DNA from: Mesorhizobium sp. INR15
Lineage (GTDB): Bacteria > Pseudomonadota > Alphaproteobacteria > Rhizobiales > Rhizobiaceae
Direction: 5' to 3'
Assembly (NCBI RefSeq): GCF_015500075.1
Contig: NZ_CP045496.1
Coordinates: forward strand, 5,280,001 to 5,344,000
DNA length: 64,000 bases
Under the pieces are notes generated by a model, which saw only the letters and a program-made list of their open reading frames with translations, was not told the origin of the DNA and did no database searches. Both the position numbers and the translations under genes were made by a program. The stretch's first letter is position 1. Every line of letters starts with the position of its first letter. This document shows positions 1 through 8,136 of the stretch, piece by piece.

Positions 1-1
1 C

Positions 2-49
2 CACGCGGCACTGCTTGCGCTCAACCCGCGCCCCGAGCGAGACGATTGA
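2..49 (+). CDS. C-terminal end of an upstream gene (partial)
   Basis: An open frame enters from the left edge and ends at a TGA that overlaps the ATG of the next gene (TGATG). Only 15 residues (HAALLALNPRPERDD) are visible, so the product cannot be named. The stop/start overlap suggests an operon with the cytidylyltransferase; phospholipid acyltransferase or phosphatidyltransferase genes often sit there, but that is inference. Confidence 0.4.
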   Translation, partial: HAALLALNPRPERDD

Positions 50-984
50 TGCGCCACGAAATCTCGATCCTCATCATTGGTCTTCTCGTGGTGCTGACCA
101 CCGCCAGCATTGTCGCCGCCATACTCTCGGCGCGCGCGCCAAAGCCGCTCAGCTCGACGCTGGTCAATCTCACCCAGCGCATCAACGCCTGGTGGGTGAT
201 GGTGGCGTTGATGACAGTTGCTTTCTTCTTCGGCCGTTACGGCATGACCATCCTGTTCGCGCTGATTTCCTTCGCCGCGCTGCGCGAATTCGTGACGCTG
301 ACGCATACCCGCCGCAGCGATCACTGGGTGCTGCTTGGCATGTTCGGCATCATCATCCCGTTCCAGTACTGGCTGGTGTGGACGGCCTGGTACGGGCTCT
401 TCGTCATCTTCATTCCGGTCTACTGTTTCTTGCTGATGCCAGCGATCACCGCACTGCATGGCGATACCGAACGCTTTCTCGAACGCATCGCCGCGCAGCA
501 ATGGGCGGTGATGATCTCGGTCTACTGCGTCAGCCATGTGCCGGCGCTGCTGACCCTCGAGGTGCCGGGCTTCGAAGGCCGCAACCTGTTGCTGATCGCC
601 TTCCTGATCATCGTCGTGCAAGGCAGCGACGTGCTGCAGTATATTTTCGGCAAGCTGTTTGGAAAGCACCGGTTTTCGCCGACCGTGTCACCATCCAAGA
701 CCTGGGAAGGCCTGATCGGCGGGCTGGTGTCGGCGAGCCTGCTTGGCGCGCTCCTGTCGTTCGTCACGCCGTTCTCGCCGCTGCAAGCAGCAGGGGTCGC
801 CTTCATCGCCTGCCTGATGGGGTTTCTGGGCGGCCTGGTCGCCTCGGCCATCAAGCGCGACCAGGGCGTCAAGGACTGGGGCCATCTGATCGAAGGCCAT
901 GGCGGCATGATGGACCGCACCGACAGCCTGGTCTTCGCAGCACCGATCTTCTTTCACATCGTGCGCTACTTCTGGACGGTTTGA
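49..984 (+). CDS. Phosphatidate cytidylyltransferase (CdsA-like)
   Basis: This 311-residue polytopic membrane protein should convert phosphatidic acid and CTP to CDP-diacylglycerol at the inner membrane. The CdsA signature is visible: an Asp-containing segment near residue 194, SPSKTWEGLIGG at about 214-225, and a C-terminal KDWGHLIEGHGGMMDRTDS block, matching the family pattern of SPKKT-EG and KD-PGHGG-DR-DS. Several hydrophobic helices fill residues 5-200. I start at the ATG at 49, not the TTG just before it, because it overlaps the previous stop. The length is slightly above the usual 270-290. Some genomes carry several CdsA paralogues, so this may be a second copy coupled to the upstream gene. 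Confidence 0.85.
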   Translation: MRHEISILIIGLLVVLTTASIVAAILSARAPKPLSSTLVNLTQRINAWWVMVALMTVAFFFGRYGMTILFALISFAALREFVTLTHTRRSDHWVLLGMFGIIIPFQYWLVWTAWYGLFVIFIPVYCFLLMPAITALHGDTERFLERIAAQQWAVMISVYCVSHVPALLTLEVPGFEGRNLLLIAFLIIVVQGSDVLQYIFGKLFGKHRFSPTVSPSKTWEGLIGGLVSASLLGALLSFVTPFSPLQAAGVAFIACLMGFLGGLVASAIKRDQGVKDWGHLIEGHGGMMDRTDSLVFAAPIFFHIVRYFWTV

Positions 985-991
985 GCCTCAA

Positions 992-2038
992 TCACAGACG
1001 ATTGCGGATCAGCATGGTGACGACGAAGAAGGCGCCGACAGAGCTGGTGATGATGCCGATTGGCAGTTCCTGCGGCGGCAACAGCGTTCGTGCCAGAAGA
1101 TCACTCGCCAACAACAGGACCGCGCCCAGGACGGCGCAGCTTGCGACCAGGCGCAGATGCAATGGACCGGCCAGCGGCCGCGACAGATGCGGGATCATCA
1201 GGCCGACGAAGCCGATGACGCCTGCCACCGAGACCAGGATCGCGGTCGAAAAGGCCGCGACGAGGAATGTCGTCCTGCGCATGCGCGCGACCGGCACGCC
1301 GAGGCTTTCGGCGGCGTTTTCGCCGGCCAGGAAAGCGTCGAGCCTGCGGTGGTTCCACAGCGCGTAGGCAAGAATGGTTCCCGACCCCAGCGCACCGAGC
1401 CAGATATTGTCCCAGCGCGCTAGGCCGAGCCCGCCCATCGTCCAGAACAGCACCGAATGAGCGGCACGCTGATCACCGGCGAAGACCAGATAATTGGTCA
1501 AGGCGGTGAACATGAAGGAGACGGCAAGTCCGGCAAGGATCAGCCTTTCAGGGCCTTGCCCCCTCACCCGCGCCACCAGCAAAAGCACGACGCAGGCGGC
1601 CAGGATGCCGCCGGTGAAGGCGGCGACCGGCAGCGTCCAGATGCCAAAACTGTCGCCAAAGATGGTGATGACGGAGACAGCACCCGCGGCGGCCCCCGAC
1701 GAAAGGCCGAACAGGAAGGGGTCGGCAAGGTCATTGCGCGTCACTGTCTGCAACAGCGCGCCAACGACGCCCAGGCCACCACCGACGCAGATGGCGAGGA
1801 TGGTGCGCGGCAGCCTGAGATCGACGACGATCTTGCCGACCGGGCCGGACACCTCATGCCCGCCCAATCCGATGCCATGGCCAAGTCCAGCCACAACATC
1901 GGTCAGCGGTATCAGCGTCGAGCCATAGGCAATCGACAGCAAGGCGAGAGCGGCGATCGCCACCGCTCCCGCCAGCATGGCCGGTGCGAATGCTTTGTGG
2001 CGCGAGCCTGAAAGCGCATCGCGTTTGTCAGGATTCAT
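992..2038 (-). CDS. FecCD/BtuC-type ABC transporter permease
   Basis: This 348-residue permease of the FecCD family would form the inner-membrane channel for a corrinoid or siderophore-type substrate. About nine to ten hydrophobic helices are visible, with typical family segments: DLRLPRTI near the N-terminus, GGGLGVVGALLQTVTRN, and GFVGLMIPHLSR near residue 290. It is the last gene of a leftward operon behind a cobalamin riboswitch, after an ATPase and a binding protein, so vitamin B12 or another cobalt compound is the likely substrate. An upstream TTG at 2053 is in frame but lies in a palindromic repeat, so I prefer the ATG at 2038. Confidence 0.85.
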   Translation of the reverse strand: MNPDKRDALSGSRHKAFAPAMLAGAVAIAALALLSIAYGSTLIPLTDVVAGLGHGIGLGGHEVSGPVGKIVVDLRLPRTILAICVGGGLGVVGALLQTVTRNDLADPFLFGLSSGAAAGAVSVITIFGDSFGIWTLPVAAFTGGILAACVVLLLVARVRGQGPERLILAGLAVSFMFTALTNYLVFAGDQRAAHSVLFWTMGGLGLARWDNIWLGALGSGTILAYALWNHRRLDAFLAGENAAESLGVPVARMRRTTFLVAAFSTAILVSVAGVIGFVGLMIPHLSRPLAGPLHLRLVASCAVLGAVLLLASDLLARTLLPPQELPIGIITSSVGAFFVVTMLIRNRL

Positions 2039-2112
2039 GCGATGCGCTTTCAAGGTCTTGTTTCATGCTTGTCGTCGCCCCAAAACCGCTGCGCACTTTT
2101 GGGCGACCTGCA
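2009..2112. repeat. Rhizobial palindromic intergenic repeat (REP-like)
   Basis: Two hairpin-forming parts sit side by side. A perfect 13-bp inverted repeat, TGAAAGCGCATCG at 2009-2021 and its complement at 2040-2052, surrounds the likely start codon of the permease. Next to it, positions 2067-2112 form an imperfect palindrome around CCAAAACCGCTGCGCACTTTTGGG, whose wording resembles the palindromic elements scattered through Mesorhizobium genomes. The element fills the gap between the binding-protein and permease genes and abuts the stop codon at 2113. It may modulate expression of the downstream permease. Confidence 0.6.
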
Positions 2113-3060
2113 TCAGAAAGCTTCCGGGTGCATGGCCTTGGCGATCTTGTCGATCGCTTCGATGTTGGCCGGCCCAGGCGTCAGTTCGGCATAACGCAAC
2201 GCGACGAAGCGCTCGTTCTTGACCGCGTCGGTTTCTTTCATGGCAGGATGGGCCTTGAGGAAATCGAGCAGTTTCTTGTAGCCGCCGCCATCCTGGTAAT
2301 CGAGCAGGATCAGGAATTGCGGATTGCGCGACGCCACCGTTTCCCAGTCCGTGTTGCCCCAGCTGGTGTCCATGTCGGCCATGATGTTGTCACCACCGGC
2401 AGCGGTAATCATGGCGCTTGGAATGGCGAACTTGCCGGCTGTGAACGGCTTGTCCTCACCGGAATCATAGAGGAATACCCGCGTTCCCTTGCGGTCGCCA
2501 ACCTTGGCGGTGATCTCGGCGAGCTGGGTCTTCCAGCCGGAAACCAGCTTTTCGGCCTCGGCGTCCTTGCCAAAGATCTTGCCCAGCTTTTCGATGTCGC
2601 CATAGAGCAGGTCCATCGAGGCGGCGGGACGGTTCTTGTCGAGATGGACGCAGCTTTCCGTCAGCACCAGCGTCCTGATACCATGCGGGGCGAGCGTGTC
2701 GGGCGTCACCTCGCCGCCCGGCTTCATGCCGTAGTACCAGCCGGCGAAGAAGAAATCGGGCTCGACCGCGACGAGGTTTTCAAGCGTCGGATATTTCGGC
2801 GCCAGTTCCGGGATCGCTCCCTGTTCAGCCTTGAATTCCGGGCCGACCTTGTACCATCCGGTGATGCCGGTCAGACCGACGATCGACGGTTGCAGCCCAA
2901 GCGCAAAGGCCATCTCGGCCATGTTCAGGTCATGGATGACGGCGCGCTTGGGTGCGGCGTCGAAGGTCAGCGGCTTGCCGCAGCTGTCGACCGTGACCGG
3001 GAAAGCGAAGGCGGTCGAGGCCAGCAGCGAGAAGGCAAGAGACAAGGCAAGGCGTTTCAC
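2113..3060 (-). CDS. Periplasmic substrate-binding protein of a B12/iron-type ABC transporter
   Basis: This 315-residue protein has a clear Sec signal peptide (about residues 1-19, ending AFA) and the cluster 8 (BtuF/FhuD-like) fold pattern: RAVIHDLNMAEMAFALG near the N-terminus, LENLVAVEPDFFFAG around residue 95, and a helical linker near residue 160. It should capture substrate in the periplasm and deliver it to the permease encoded next. It is the third gene of the riboswitch-led operon, 47 bases after the ATPase, so a corrinoid is the most likely ligand. A chelated metal cannot be excluded from sequence alone. Confidence 0.85.
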   Translation of the reverse strand: MKRLALSLAFSLLASTAFAFPVTVDSCGKPLTFDAAPKRAVIHDLNMAEMAFALGLQPSIVGLTGITGWYKVGPEFKAEQGAIPELAPKYPTLENLVAVEPDFFFAGWYYGMKPGGEVTPDTLAPHGIRTLVLTESCVHLDKNRPAASMDLLYGDIEKLGKIFGKDAEAEKLVSGWKTQLAEITAKVGDRKGTRVFLYDSGEDKPFTAGKFAIPSAMITAAGGDNIMADMDTSWGNTDWETVASRNPQFLILLDYQDGGGYKKLLDFLKAHPAMKETDAVKNERFVALRYAELTPGPANIEAIDKIAKAMHPEAF

Positions 3061-3106
3061 GGATGTTGCTCCTTTGTTGAATTGGGTTGGATGGCTACCG
3101 GATCGA

Positions 3107-3895
3107 TCAGGGCGGGGAGGAAGCCCGATTGGGAACCTCGAACACCGTCAGTTCGCGGTCCTCGGTCGGATGCCGCAAGCGCAGCACATCGACGCCGAAA
3201 ATGTCGCGGATCAACTGCTGGGTCAGCGCCTCGCGCGGCCCGGCGAGTGCCTGCAGGCGGGTCTTGTTCATCACCGCCACCCTTGTGGCAAACGGTGCGA
3301 CCAGGGCCAGATCGTGCAGCACAGCGATCACTGTCATGTCGAACCCGGCCACCAGTTCGAGCAATTCGCTGCGGGCGCGCGGATCAAGATGATTGGTCGG
3401 CTCGTCAAGGAACAGTATCTTCGGCTGCTGGGCGATGGCGCGCGCCAATTGGGCACGCTGGCGTTCACCTCCCGACAGCGAGCCGATGGTGCGGCCAAGC
3501 AATGGCAGCAGGCCGGTCCTGCGCAACGCATCAACGACGATATCGTGCTCTTCGCCGCGCCGGCCAAGTCCTGCATGCGGGACCCGGCCAAGCTCGACAT
3601 AGTCGATGACCGCAAGCCGAGGATCGGGCTGATCGGTCTGACCGACGACAGCTATGTGCAAGGCGCGTTCGGCGGCAGCAATTCTGTCCAGCCTTCGGCC
3701 GGAAAGCCTCACCTCACCTGAGCTAGGCTGGAGCAGACCGGCCAGCATGCGCAGAAGCGTTGTCTTGCCGGCGCCGTTCGGGCCAATGATGGCAAGCCGA
3801 TCGCCGGCAGCTACCGAAAAGCTCACCGCTTGCACCAGATGCTGGCCGTTCGCCGTTGCGGTCAGGTCCTTCGCGTCGAGAAGCGGCGTGGTCAT
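3107..3895 (-). CDS. ABC transporter ATP-binding protein (BtuD/FhuC-like)
   Basis: This 262-residue cytoplasmic ATPase powers the adjacent permease. Walker A is GPNGAGKT at residues 38-45, the ABC signature LSGGERQRAQ is near residue 137, Walker B ILFLDEP follows, and the switch histidine is in AVLHDLALV. Its ATG overlaps the end of the upstream DUF1636 gene by four bases, so the two are probably translationally coupled. The C-terminal tail after residue 230 is typical of the iron/B12 importer subfamily. Confidence 0.9.
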   Translation of the reverse strand: MTTPLLDAKDLTATANGQHLVQAVSFSVAAGDRLAIIGPNGAGKTTLLRMLAGLLQPSSGEVRLSGRRLDRIAAAERALHIAVVGQTDQPDPRLAVIDYVELGRVPHAGLGRRGEEHDIVVDALRRTGLLPLLGRTIGSLSGGERQRAQLARAIAQQPKILFLDEPTNHLDPRARSELLELVAGFDMTVIAVLHDLALVAPFATRVAVMNKTRLQALAGPREALTQQLIRDIFGVDVLRLRHPTEDRELTVFEVPNRASSPP

Positions 3896-4374
3896 GGGAT
3901 CCTCCTGATCGGAGATGCCGGAATCCGCGCCAGGGTCTTGCCCGCCAGACCCGCAGGGCGCTGCCCGGAATTGCTCCAGCCGTCGGCCAGCGAATGATAG
4001 AGTTTCGCGAACTCCACCAGGCCGTCAACATCCGTCCCTACGTCGATGGAACCGAAGAGATAGGCGGCCTTGCCCTCAGCCTGGAAGGCAACCGTGAGCG
4101 GCCTGTCACAGCCCGCCATACAGGCGACCTCCTCCACCGCAAAGCCGCGCGCCATGTCAAGGTCGTCATGTGCCGAGAACCTGGAACGCAGATCGGCGCA
4201 CAGCCCTTCGCCCGTTCTGACCCCAGTCGCGGGGTCGCGGCAAAGCGCGCACACAATGATGCGGTGGATGGGTATGAGGCCTTCCAACTTTCCGTCACTT
4301 TCAAAACTGGCGACGGGAAAGAGGCTAGAGGACCGGCCGACAAGACCTGGACCCCGCGTCTCCTCCCGGCACAC
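3892..4374 (-). CDS. DUF1636 family metal-binding protein
   Basis: This is the first gene after the cobalamin riboswitch. It has a CALC pair near residue 42 and a later CMAGC motif (about residues 108-112), the cysteine pattern of DUF1636 proteins, which resemble thioredoxin-fold 2Fe-2S ferredoxins. Members are often found near cobalt and cobalamin genes, but their exact role is unproven. The start is uncertain: a GTG at 4374 gives 160 residues, while the conserved region begins only near residue 38, so a later GTG or TTG is possible. It overlaps the ATPase gene by four bases, so it is part of the uptake operon. Confidence 0.7.
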   Translation of the reverse strand: MCREETRGPGLVGRSSSLFPVASFESDGKLEGLIPIHRIIVCALCRDPATGVRTGEGLCADLRSRFSAHDDLDMARGFAVEEVACMAGCDRPLTVAFQAEGKAAYLFGSIDVGTDVDGLVEFAKLYHSLADGWSNSGQRPAGLAGKTLARIPASPIRRIP

Positions 4375-4392
4375 CCCGTCCGGTCAACTCAT

Positions 4393-4590
4393 GCTGATGG
4401 CAGGTCTCCTGGCTCGCGGGTCTTAGCGCCATCCTGCCTTCCCAGCCTTGCCGGCCAGTGGCATTTCGGATTTTGCTCGCCGCTTACAGTTGCGGGGGCA
4501 GCCACGGCATCAACCCAATCGGATCTCACCGTGTTCCCTTTTCACCCCGCGCCTTTCAGCTTGGGGACCATCACGAGTCGCACCCTAAGC
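4393..4590 (-). promoter_or_regulatory. Cobalamin (AdoCbl) riboswitch
   Basis: Read on the minus strand, the segment contains the landmarks of the class in order: AGGGTGCGACTCGTGA at the 5' side, GAAAAGGGAACACGGTGA, the core CCCCCGCAACTGTAAGCGG, GCCACTGG, GGGAAGGC, and the 3' block GAGCCAGGAGACCTGCC. It lies directly upstream of the leftward DUF1636/ABC operon. It should repress that operon when adenosylcobalamin is plentiful. Confidence 0.95.
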
Positions 4591-4627
4591 GCCGGCTGGC
4601 GGCGTGGCAAGATCGATGTTTTGTTCT

Positions 4628-4654
4628 GTTATAACAATACAAAAATACAGTCAA
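4628..4654 (-). promoter_or_regulatory. Candidate promoter of the riboswitch operon
   Basis: On the minus strand a TTGACT box (4654-4649) is followed after 15 bases by TATAAC (4633-4628). The stretch is strikingly A/T-rich in an otherwise GC-rich region and lies 38 bases upstream of the riboswitch. The spacer is shorter than the ideal 17, so the exact -10 is uncertain. Confidence 0.45.
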
Positions 4655-4880
4655 ACGTTTTAGATCTGGCGCGACCTGTCGTGAAGGACAGTTCCCAGAA
4701 AGGCGACAGGGTGATGGCATCGCGGGGGCAGCGACGCGGCGCGCCCTTTCGGCTAAGGACGTCTATCTTCGCCATTTGGCACGACGCCATGCGTTGGCAT
4801 TTTGCGCCATGCGCAATTGTGATCAAACCGGCGAGGCAGCCAGGTGCCACAACGGCTGCGCCAAATGCGAGGAGGCTTGA

Positions 4881-5714
4881 ATGAACCCAACCGAGAAAGC
4901 GCTGTGGTTCGTCGAAAGCCACCTGCCGGAAGCTGTTACTCTTGACGATGTAGCGCAAAGCAGCGGCGTGTCGCGCTTTCACGTGACGCGGGCCTTCGGC
5001 GCTGCCACCGGCCGCTCGGTGATGGGCTACATGCGCTCGCGCCGGCTGACCGAGGCCGCACGCACGCTCGCCGCCGGGGCTCCCGACATTCTCTCGGTGG
5101 CGCTCGACGCCGGCTACAACTCGCATGAGGCGTTCACCCGTGCCTTCCGTGACCAGTTCGGCACCACGCCGGAACTGGTTCGCGCGCAAGGCACCCTCAA
5201 GAACCTTGATCTCGTGGAGCCGATCCTGATGGACCAGTCCTTTCTCTCCAACCTCGAACCGCCGCGCTTCGAGACCAGCCGGCCGTTTCTCATCGCCGGT
5301 TTGGGCGAGCGCTACAGCTGCGAAACCAGTGCCGCCATCCCGATGCAATGGCAGCGCTTTGGCCCCTATATCGGCAACATCCCCGGCGAGACGGGCGACG
5401 TTGCTTATGGCGTCTGCGTCAACGGCGACGATGCCGGCAATTTCGATTACATCGCCGGCGTGGAAGTCTTGGACTTTTCCGATCTCCCCAAGGAGTTTTT
5501 CCGCGTGCGCGTGCCGGCGCAGAGATACGCGGTCTTCGCCCACCGCGAGCACGTCTCGACCATCCGCCGCACCGTCAACACGATCTGGAACAAATGGCTG
5601 CCGGCCTCCGGCCACGAAATAGCAGACGCGCCCGAGTTCGAGCGTTACGGCCCGGAATTCGACCCCCACAGCGGCAATGGCGGGCTGGAAATCTGGATAC
5701 CAGTCAAAGGCTAG
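4881..5714 (+). CDS. AraC-family regulator with GyrI-like C-terminal domain
   Basis: This 277-residue regulator has two AraC-type helix-turn-helix units at residues 5-105 (SGVSRFHVTRAFG and YNSHEAFTRAFRDQFGTTP). These are followed by a GyrI-like/effector-binding domain from about residue 120 to the end (FLIAGLGERYS, then GLEIWIPVK). The architecture is that of Rob/SoxS-like regulators that bind small amphipathic molecules. It is divergent from the cobalamin operon, but nothing in the sequence links it to B12. The start codon is an ATG preceded by GAGGCTTGA. Targets are unknown. Confidence 0.9.
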   Translation: MNPTEKALWFVESHLPEAVTLDDVAQSSGVSRFHVTRAFGAATGRSVMGYMRSRRLTEAARTLAAGAPDILSVALDAGYNSHEAFTRAFRDQFGTTPELVRAQGTLKNLDLVEPILMDQSFLSNLEPPRFETSRPFLIAGLGERYSCETSAAIPMQWQRFGPYIGNIPGETGDVAYGVCVNGDDAGNFDYIAGVEVLDFSDLPKEFFRVRVPAQRYAVFAHREHVSTIRRTVNTIWNKWLPASGHEIADAPEFERYGPEFDPHSGNGGLEIWIPVKG

Positions 5715-6848
5715 CTATGCCATTGGCAAGGCTGGCCAGCGATCGATGATACCGCCGCCGGAAAACACCGCGATCGATCCGAACTGCTGCAGCACGGCCT
5801 CGCTCTGCGTCGGGCGCAGAAACGCATAGTCGCCGGGCCTTGCGGTTGCATCGCTGGGCAGGCCCATGAATTGCTGGTTGGACGACAAGCCGATCAGGCT
5901 GTTCGTCTTCATGCCGGCAGGGAATACGGGCTCGGCCATCCATCTGCCGCCGTAGAGATAGCAGCCTTTGCGCGGAAACAGGCCGAGCGCCTGCAGTGTC
6001 CGGGAAAAACCGGCCGAACCGGGCAATTCCGGTTCGGCCACCTTGAGGATCGGCGTCGCGATGGAGGCGGCTGGCTGAAAACCGTCGAGGCCGGGCGTAT
6101 CGAAATCGCTGGGCAGCACGAAGGCGGAGCCGATAGACACTTCATTGGCCACGCCGCCATGGTGCAGAAGTGCTGTCTTGCTGCCGCCGATGTTGAGGAT
6201 GCGGCGCTCATCCAGGCCAAGGGCATCGACGAAGGCCGAAGCCTGTGCCGATGCGCTTGCCAGTGCCCTTTTGGGTCCGCCGAACAGGCCGGGAATGTGC
6301 GGCGCATGCGCCTCGTAGGCCATGATGCCTTCGCAGCGAAGCAGCTTGCCGAGAGAAAGGCGCTTCAACTCCTCCGGCTTGGCAAAGCCACCACGATGCA
6401 GCCCGACATCGACTTCAAAGGCGATGCGCAGTTCGGTGTTGAGTTCGACCGCCAGCGCACCGTATTCGGCCAGTCTCTCCTGCGTATCGATCAGCCAGCA
6501 GACGCGCGACCAGTCGGCAGCACCTTTTGTCAGCACCGCCCTTGCGGCGCCGACCGGCATGGGTTTGCCAAACAGCAAATCGGCCTCTGGAAATGCGTTC
6601 AACACCGCCTCGGCGATTGGCGGATGAAAGGTCATGAAGCGATTGGTGCCGATCGCCTTGCCGATATGCGCCAGCAGCGGCAGGCAGCCAAGCGACTTAT
6701 CGACCAGCCGCACGGCAAGTTCGGGTGACAGTCTCTGTTTGACCAGAGCGATGTTGCGATCCAGCCTGTCGAGGTCGAGCAGCAAGGTGGGCTGGAAGAT
6801 GCCCGCGGCCTTCAAACCAGCCGACAGTGTCTCGAAATAGCCGTTCAT
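5715..6848 (-). CDS. Alanine-racemase-fold PLP enzyme (D-threonine aldolase-like)
   Basis: This 377-residue protein has the N-terminal PLP barrel of the alanine racemase / D-threonine aldolase (DSD1) group. The Schiff-base lysine is probably K51 in LVDKSLG, and the barrel continues with EVDVGLHRGG near residue 146. The C-terminal beta domain ends near residue 370. It would cleave or isomerise a D-amino acid such as a beta-hydroxy-D-amino acid, but the substrate cannot be read from sequence. Its ATG overlaps the stop of the lactone-oxidase gene, so both come from one transcript with the MFS gene. Confidence 0.8.
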   Translation of the reverse strand: MNGYFETLSAGLKAAGIFQPTLLLDLDRLDRNIALVKQRLSPELAVRLVDKSLGCLPLLAHIGKAIGTNRFMTFHPPIAEAVLNAFPEADLLFGKPMPVGAARAVLTKGAADWSRVCWLIDTQERLAEYGALAVELNTELRIAFEVDVGLHRGGFAKPEELKRLSLGKLLRCEGIMAYEAHAPHIPGLFGGPKRALASASAQASAFVDALGLDERRILNIGGSKTALLHHGGVANEVSIGSAFVLPSDFDTPGLDGFQPAASIATPILKVAEPELPGSAGFSRTLQALGLFPRKGCYLYGGRWMAEPVFPAGMKTNSLIGLSSNQQFMGLPSDATARPGDYAFLRPTQSEAVLQQFGSIAVFSGGGIIDRWPALPMA

Positions 6849-8125
6849 CCGTCGATGCCGAACAGACTGGCCATGTAAGGCGACACGAAGCGATTTTCGG
6901 GATCGATATCGCGCCGCACCGCCATGGCATCATCCCAGCGCGGATAGAGTTTCTTCAGGTCCCCCGCCTTGAGGCTGTGCATCTTGCCCCAGTGCGGCCT
7001 CCCGCTATATCTGCGAAAGATCGGCTCGGCGGCTCGCATGAACGGCATTGGATCGCTGGCCGCATCATGGTGGATAGCGATCGAACAGGTCAGCCGCTTG
7101 TGGAACGGCGAGAGCCAGAATTCGTCGGCTGCGACGGTGCGAACCTCCATCGGGAAATAAACTTTCGGGAAGCGCTTCTCGGTCAGTTCGATGATTTCGG
7201 CCAGCGCCTTCGGCCCTTCCTCGAAGGGCAGATGATATTCCATCTCGTTGAATTTCGTCTGCCGGTCGCTGGCATAGACGTTGAGCCAATCCTGCACGTA
7301 ATCCTCGGCCGGCAGCTTGGCCATTGCCGAGCGGATCAGCCAGCCGCGCAGTGACGGCAGCCAGCCCAGCGCGGTTCGCAGCCGGCGCAGTGTCGTCAGC
7401 GCTGCCTCGTCTTCTTCGGCCGGCCGCTCGGTGGTTTCGGCGTCGCTGAGGTCGCTGGCGATGAATTGCGCATAGCCGGAGAACGGAATGAAATAGAACT
7501 CGGCCGAGCGGTGCGCGGTCATCATCGTTTCGAAATCGGCGAGCATGGCGGCGATCGGCAACACCCATTTGCGGCGGCGCAGCCGGTAGGTCGGGATGTT
7601 GTTCAACGTCACTTCAGTCAAGATACCGAAGGCGCCGAGCGCCACGCCGATCGCGTGGATCATGTCCTGATCCCCTGCCCGATCGAAGTCACGCAATTTA
7701 CCGTGCCCGTCGACAATCTGCACCGTCTCCAGTTGGGTGTGATAGGCGCCGAGTTCCGGCCCCGAACCATGCGTCGCCGTGCCCAGGGCTCCGCCGATCG
7801 CCTGCCGGTCGATATCGCCCATGTTGGGCAGGCCCTGGCCAATGCCTTGCAGGATGTGCATCAGAGGACCAAGCCGCGTCCCTGCCCGTACTCTCGCAAG
7901 ATGCCTTTCGGCGTCGTGCGACACCAGCCCTTCGATTTTCTCCAGTGACAGGATGGTGCCTTCGGATTTCACCAGCGGCGTGAAGGAATGGCCGGCGCCA
8001 ACGACGCGCACCGGGCCAGGCGCCGTGCGCACCAGGTCGCCAAGTTCACCAGCATCGGCGGGGCTTGCCATCAGCCGCGGTTCCGCCTTCACAAAGCCGG
8101 ACCAATTGCTCCACGTGTTCGGCAT
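6845..8125 (-). CDS. FAD-linked aldonolactone oxidase (D-arabinono-1,4-lactone oxidase family)
   Basis: This 426-residue FAD enzyme has an N-terminal PCMH-type FAD domain with GAGHSFTP at residues 43-50; His46 is the position that carries covalent FAD in L-gulonolactone-type oxidases. The C-terminal ALO domain ends with the hallmark RPHWGKMH near residue 383. It should oxidise an aldono-lactone or alditol using oxygen or a dehydrogenase acceptor. It is the middle gene of the MFS / oxidase / PLP-enzyme operon, with a strong GAGAGGGAG ribosome site before the ATG. Confidence 0.85.
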   Translation of the reverse strand: MPNTWSNWSGFVKAEPRLMASPADAGELGDLVRTAPGPVRVVGAGHSFTPLVKSEGTILSLEKIEGLVSHDAERHLARVRAGTRLGPLMHILQGIGQGLPNMGDIDRQAIGGALGTATHGSGPELGAYHTQLETVQIVDGHGKLRDFDRAGDQDMIHAIGVALGAFGILTEVTLNNIPTYRLRRRKWVLPIAAMLADFETMMTAHRSAEFYFIPFSGYAQFIASDLSDAETTERPAEEDEAALTTLRRLRTALGWLPSLRGWLIRSAMAKLPAEDYVQDWLNVYASDRQTKFNEMEYHLPFEEGPKALAEIIELTEKRFPKVYFPMEVRTVAADEFWLSPFHKRLTCSIAIHHDAASDPMPFMRAAEPIFRRYSGRPHWGKMHSLKAGDLKKLYPRWDDAMAVRRDIDPENRFVSPYMASLFGIDG

Positions 8126-8136
8126 GTCGCTCCCTC

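Noticed and set aside
1984..3609. A long open frame on the plus strand across the binding-protein and ATPase genes
   Set aside because: It is antisense to two genes with clear domains and has no domain of its own; long antisense frames are common in high-GC DNA.
3856..4884. A plus-strand open frame across the riboswitch
   Set aside because: It crosses a well-defined riboswitch and antisense coding sequence and has no family resemblance.
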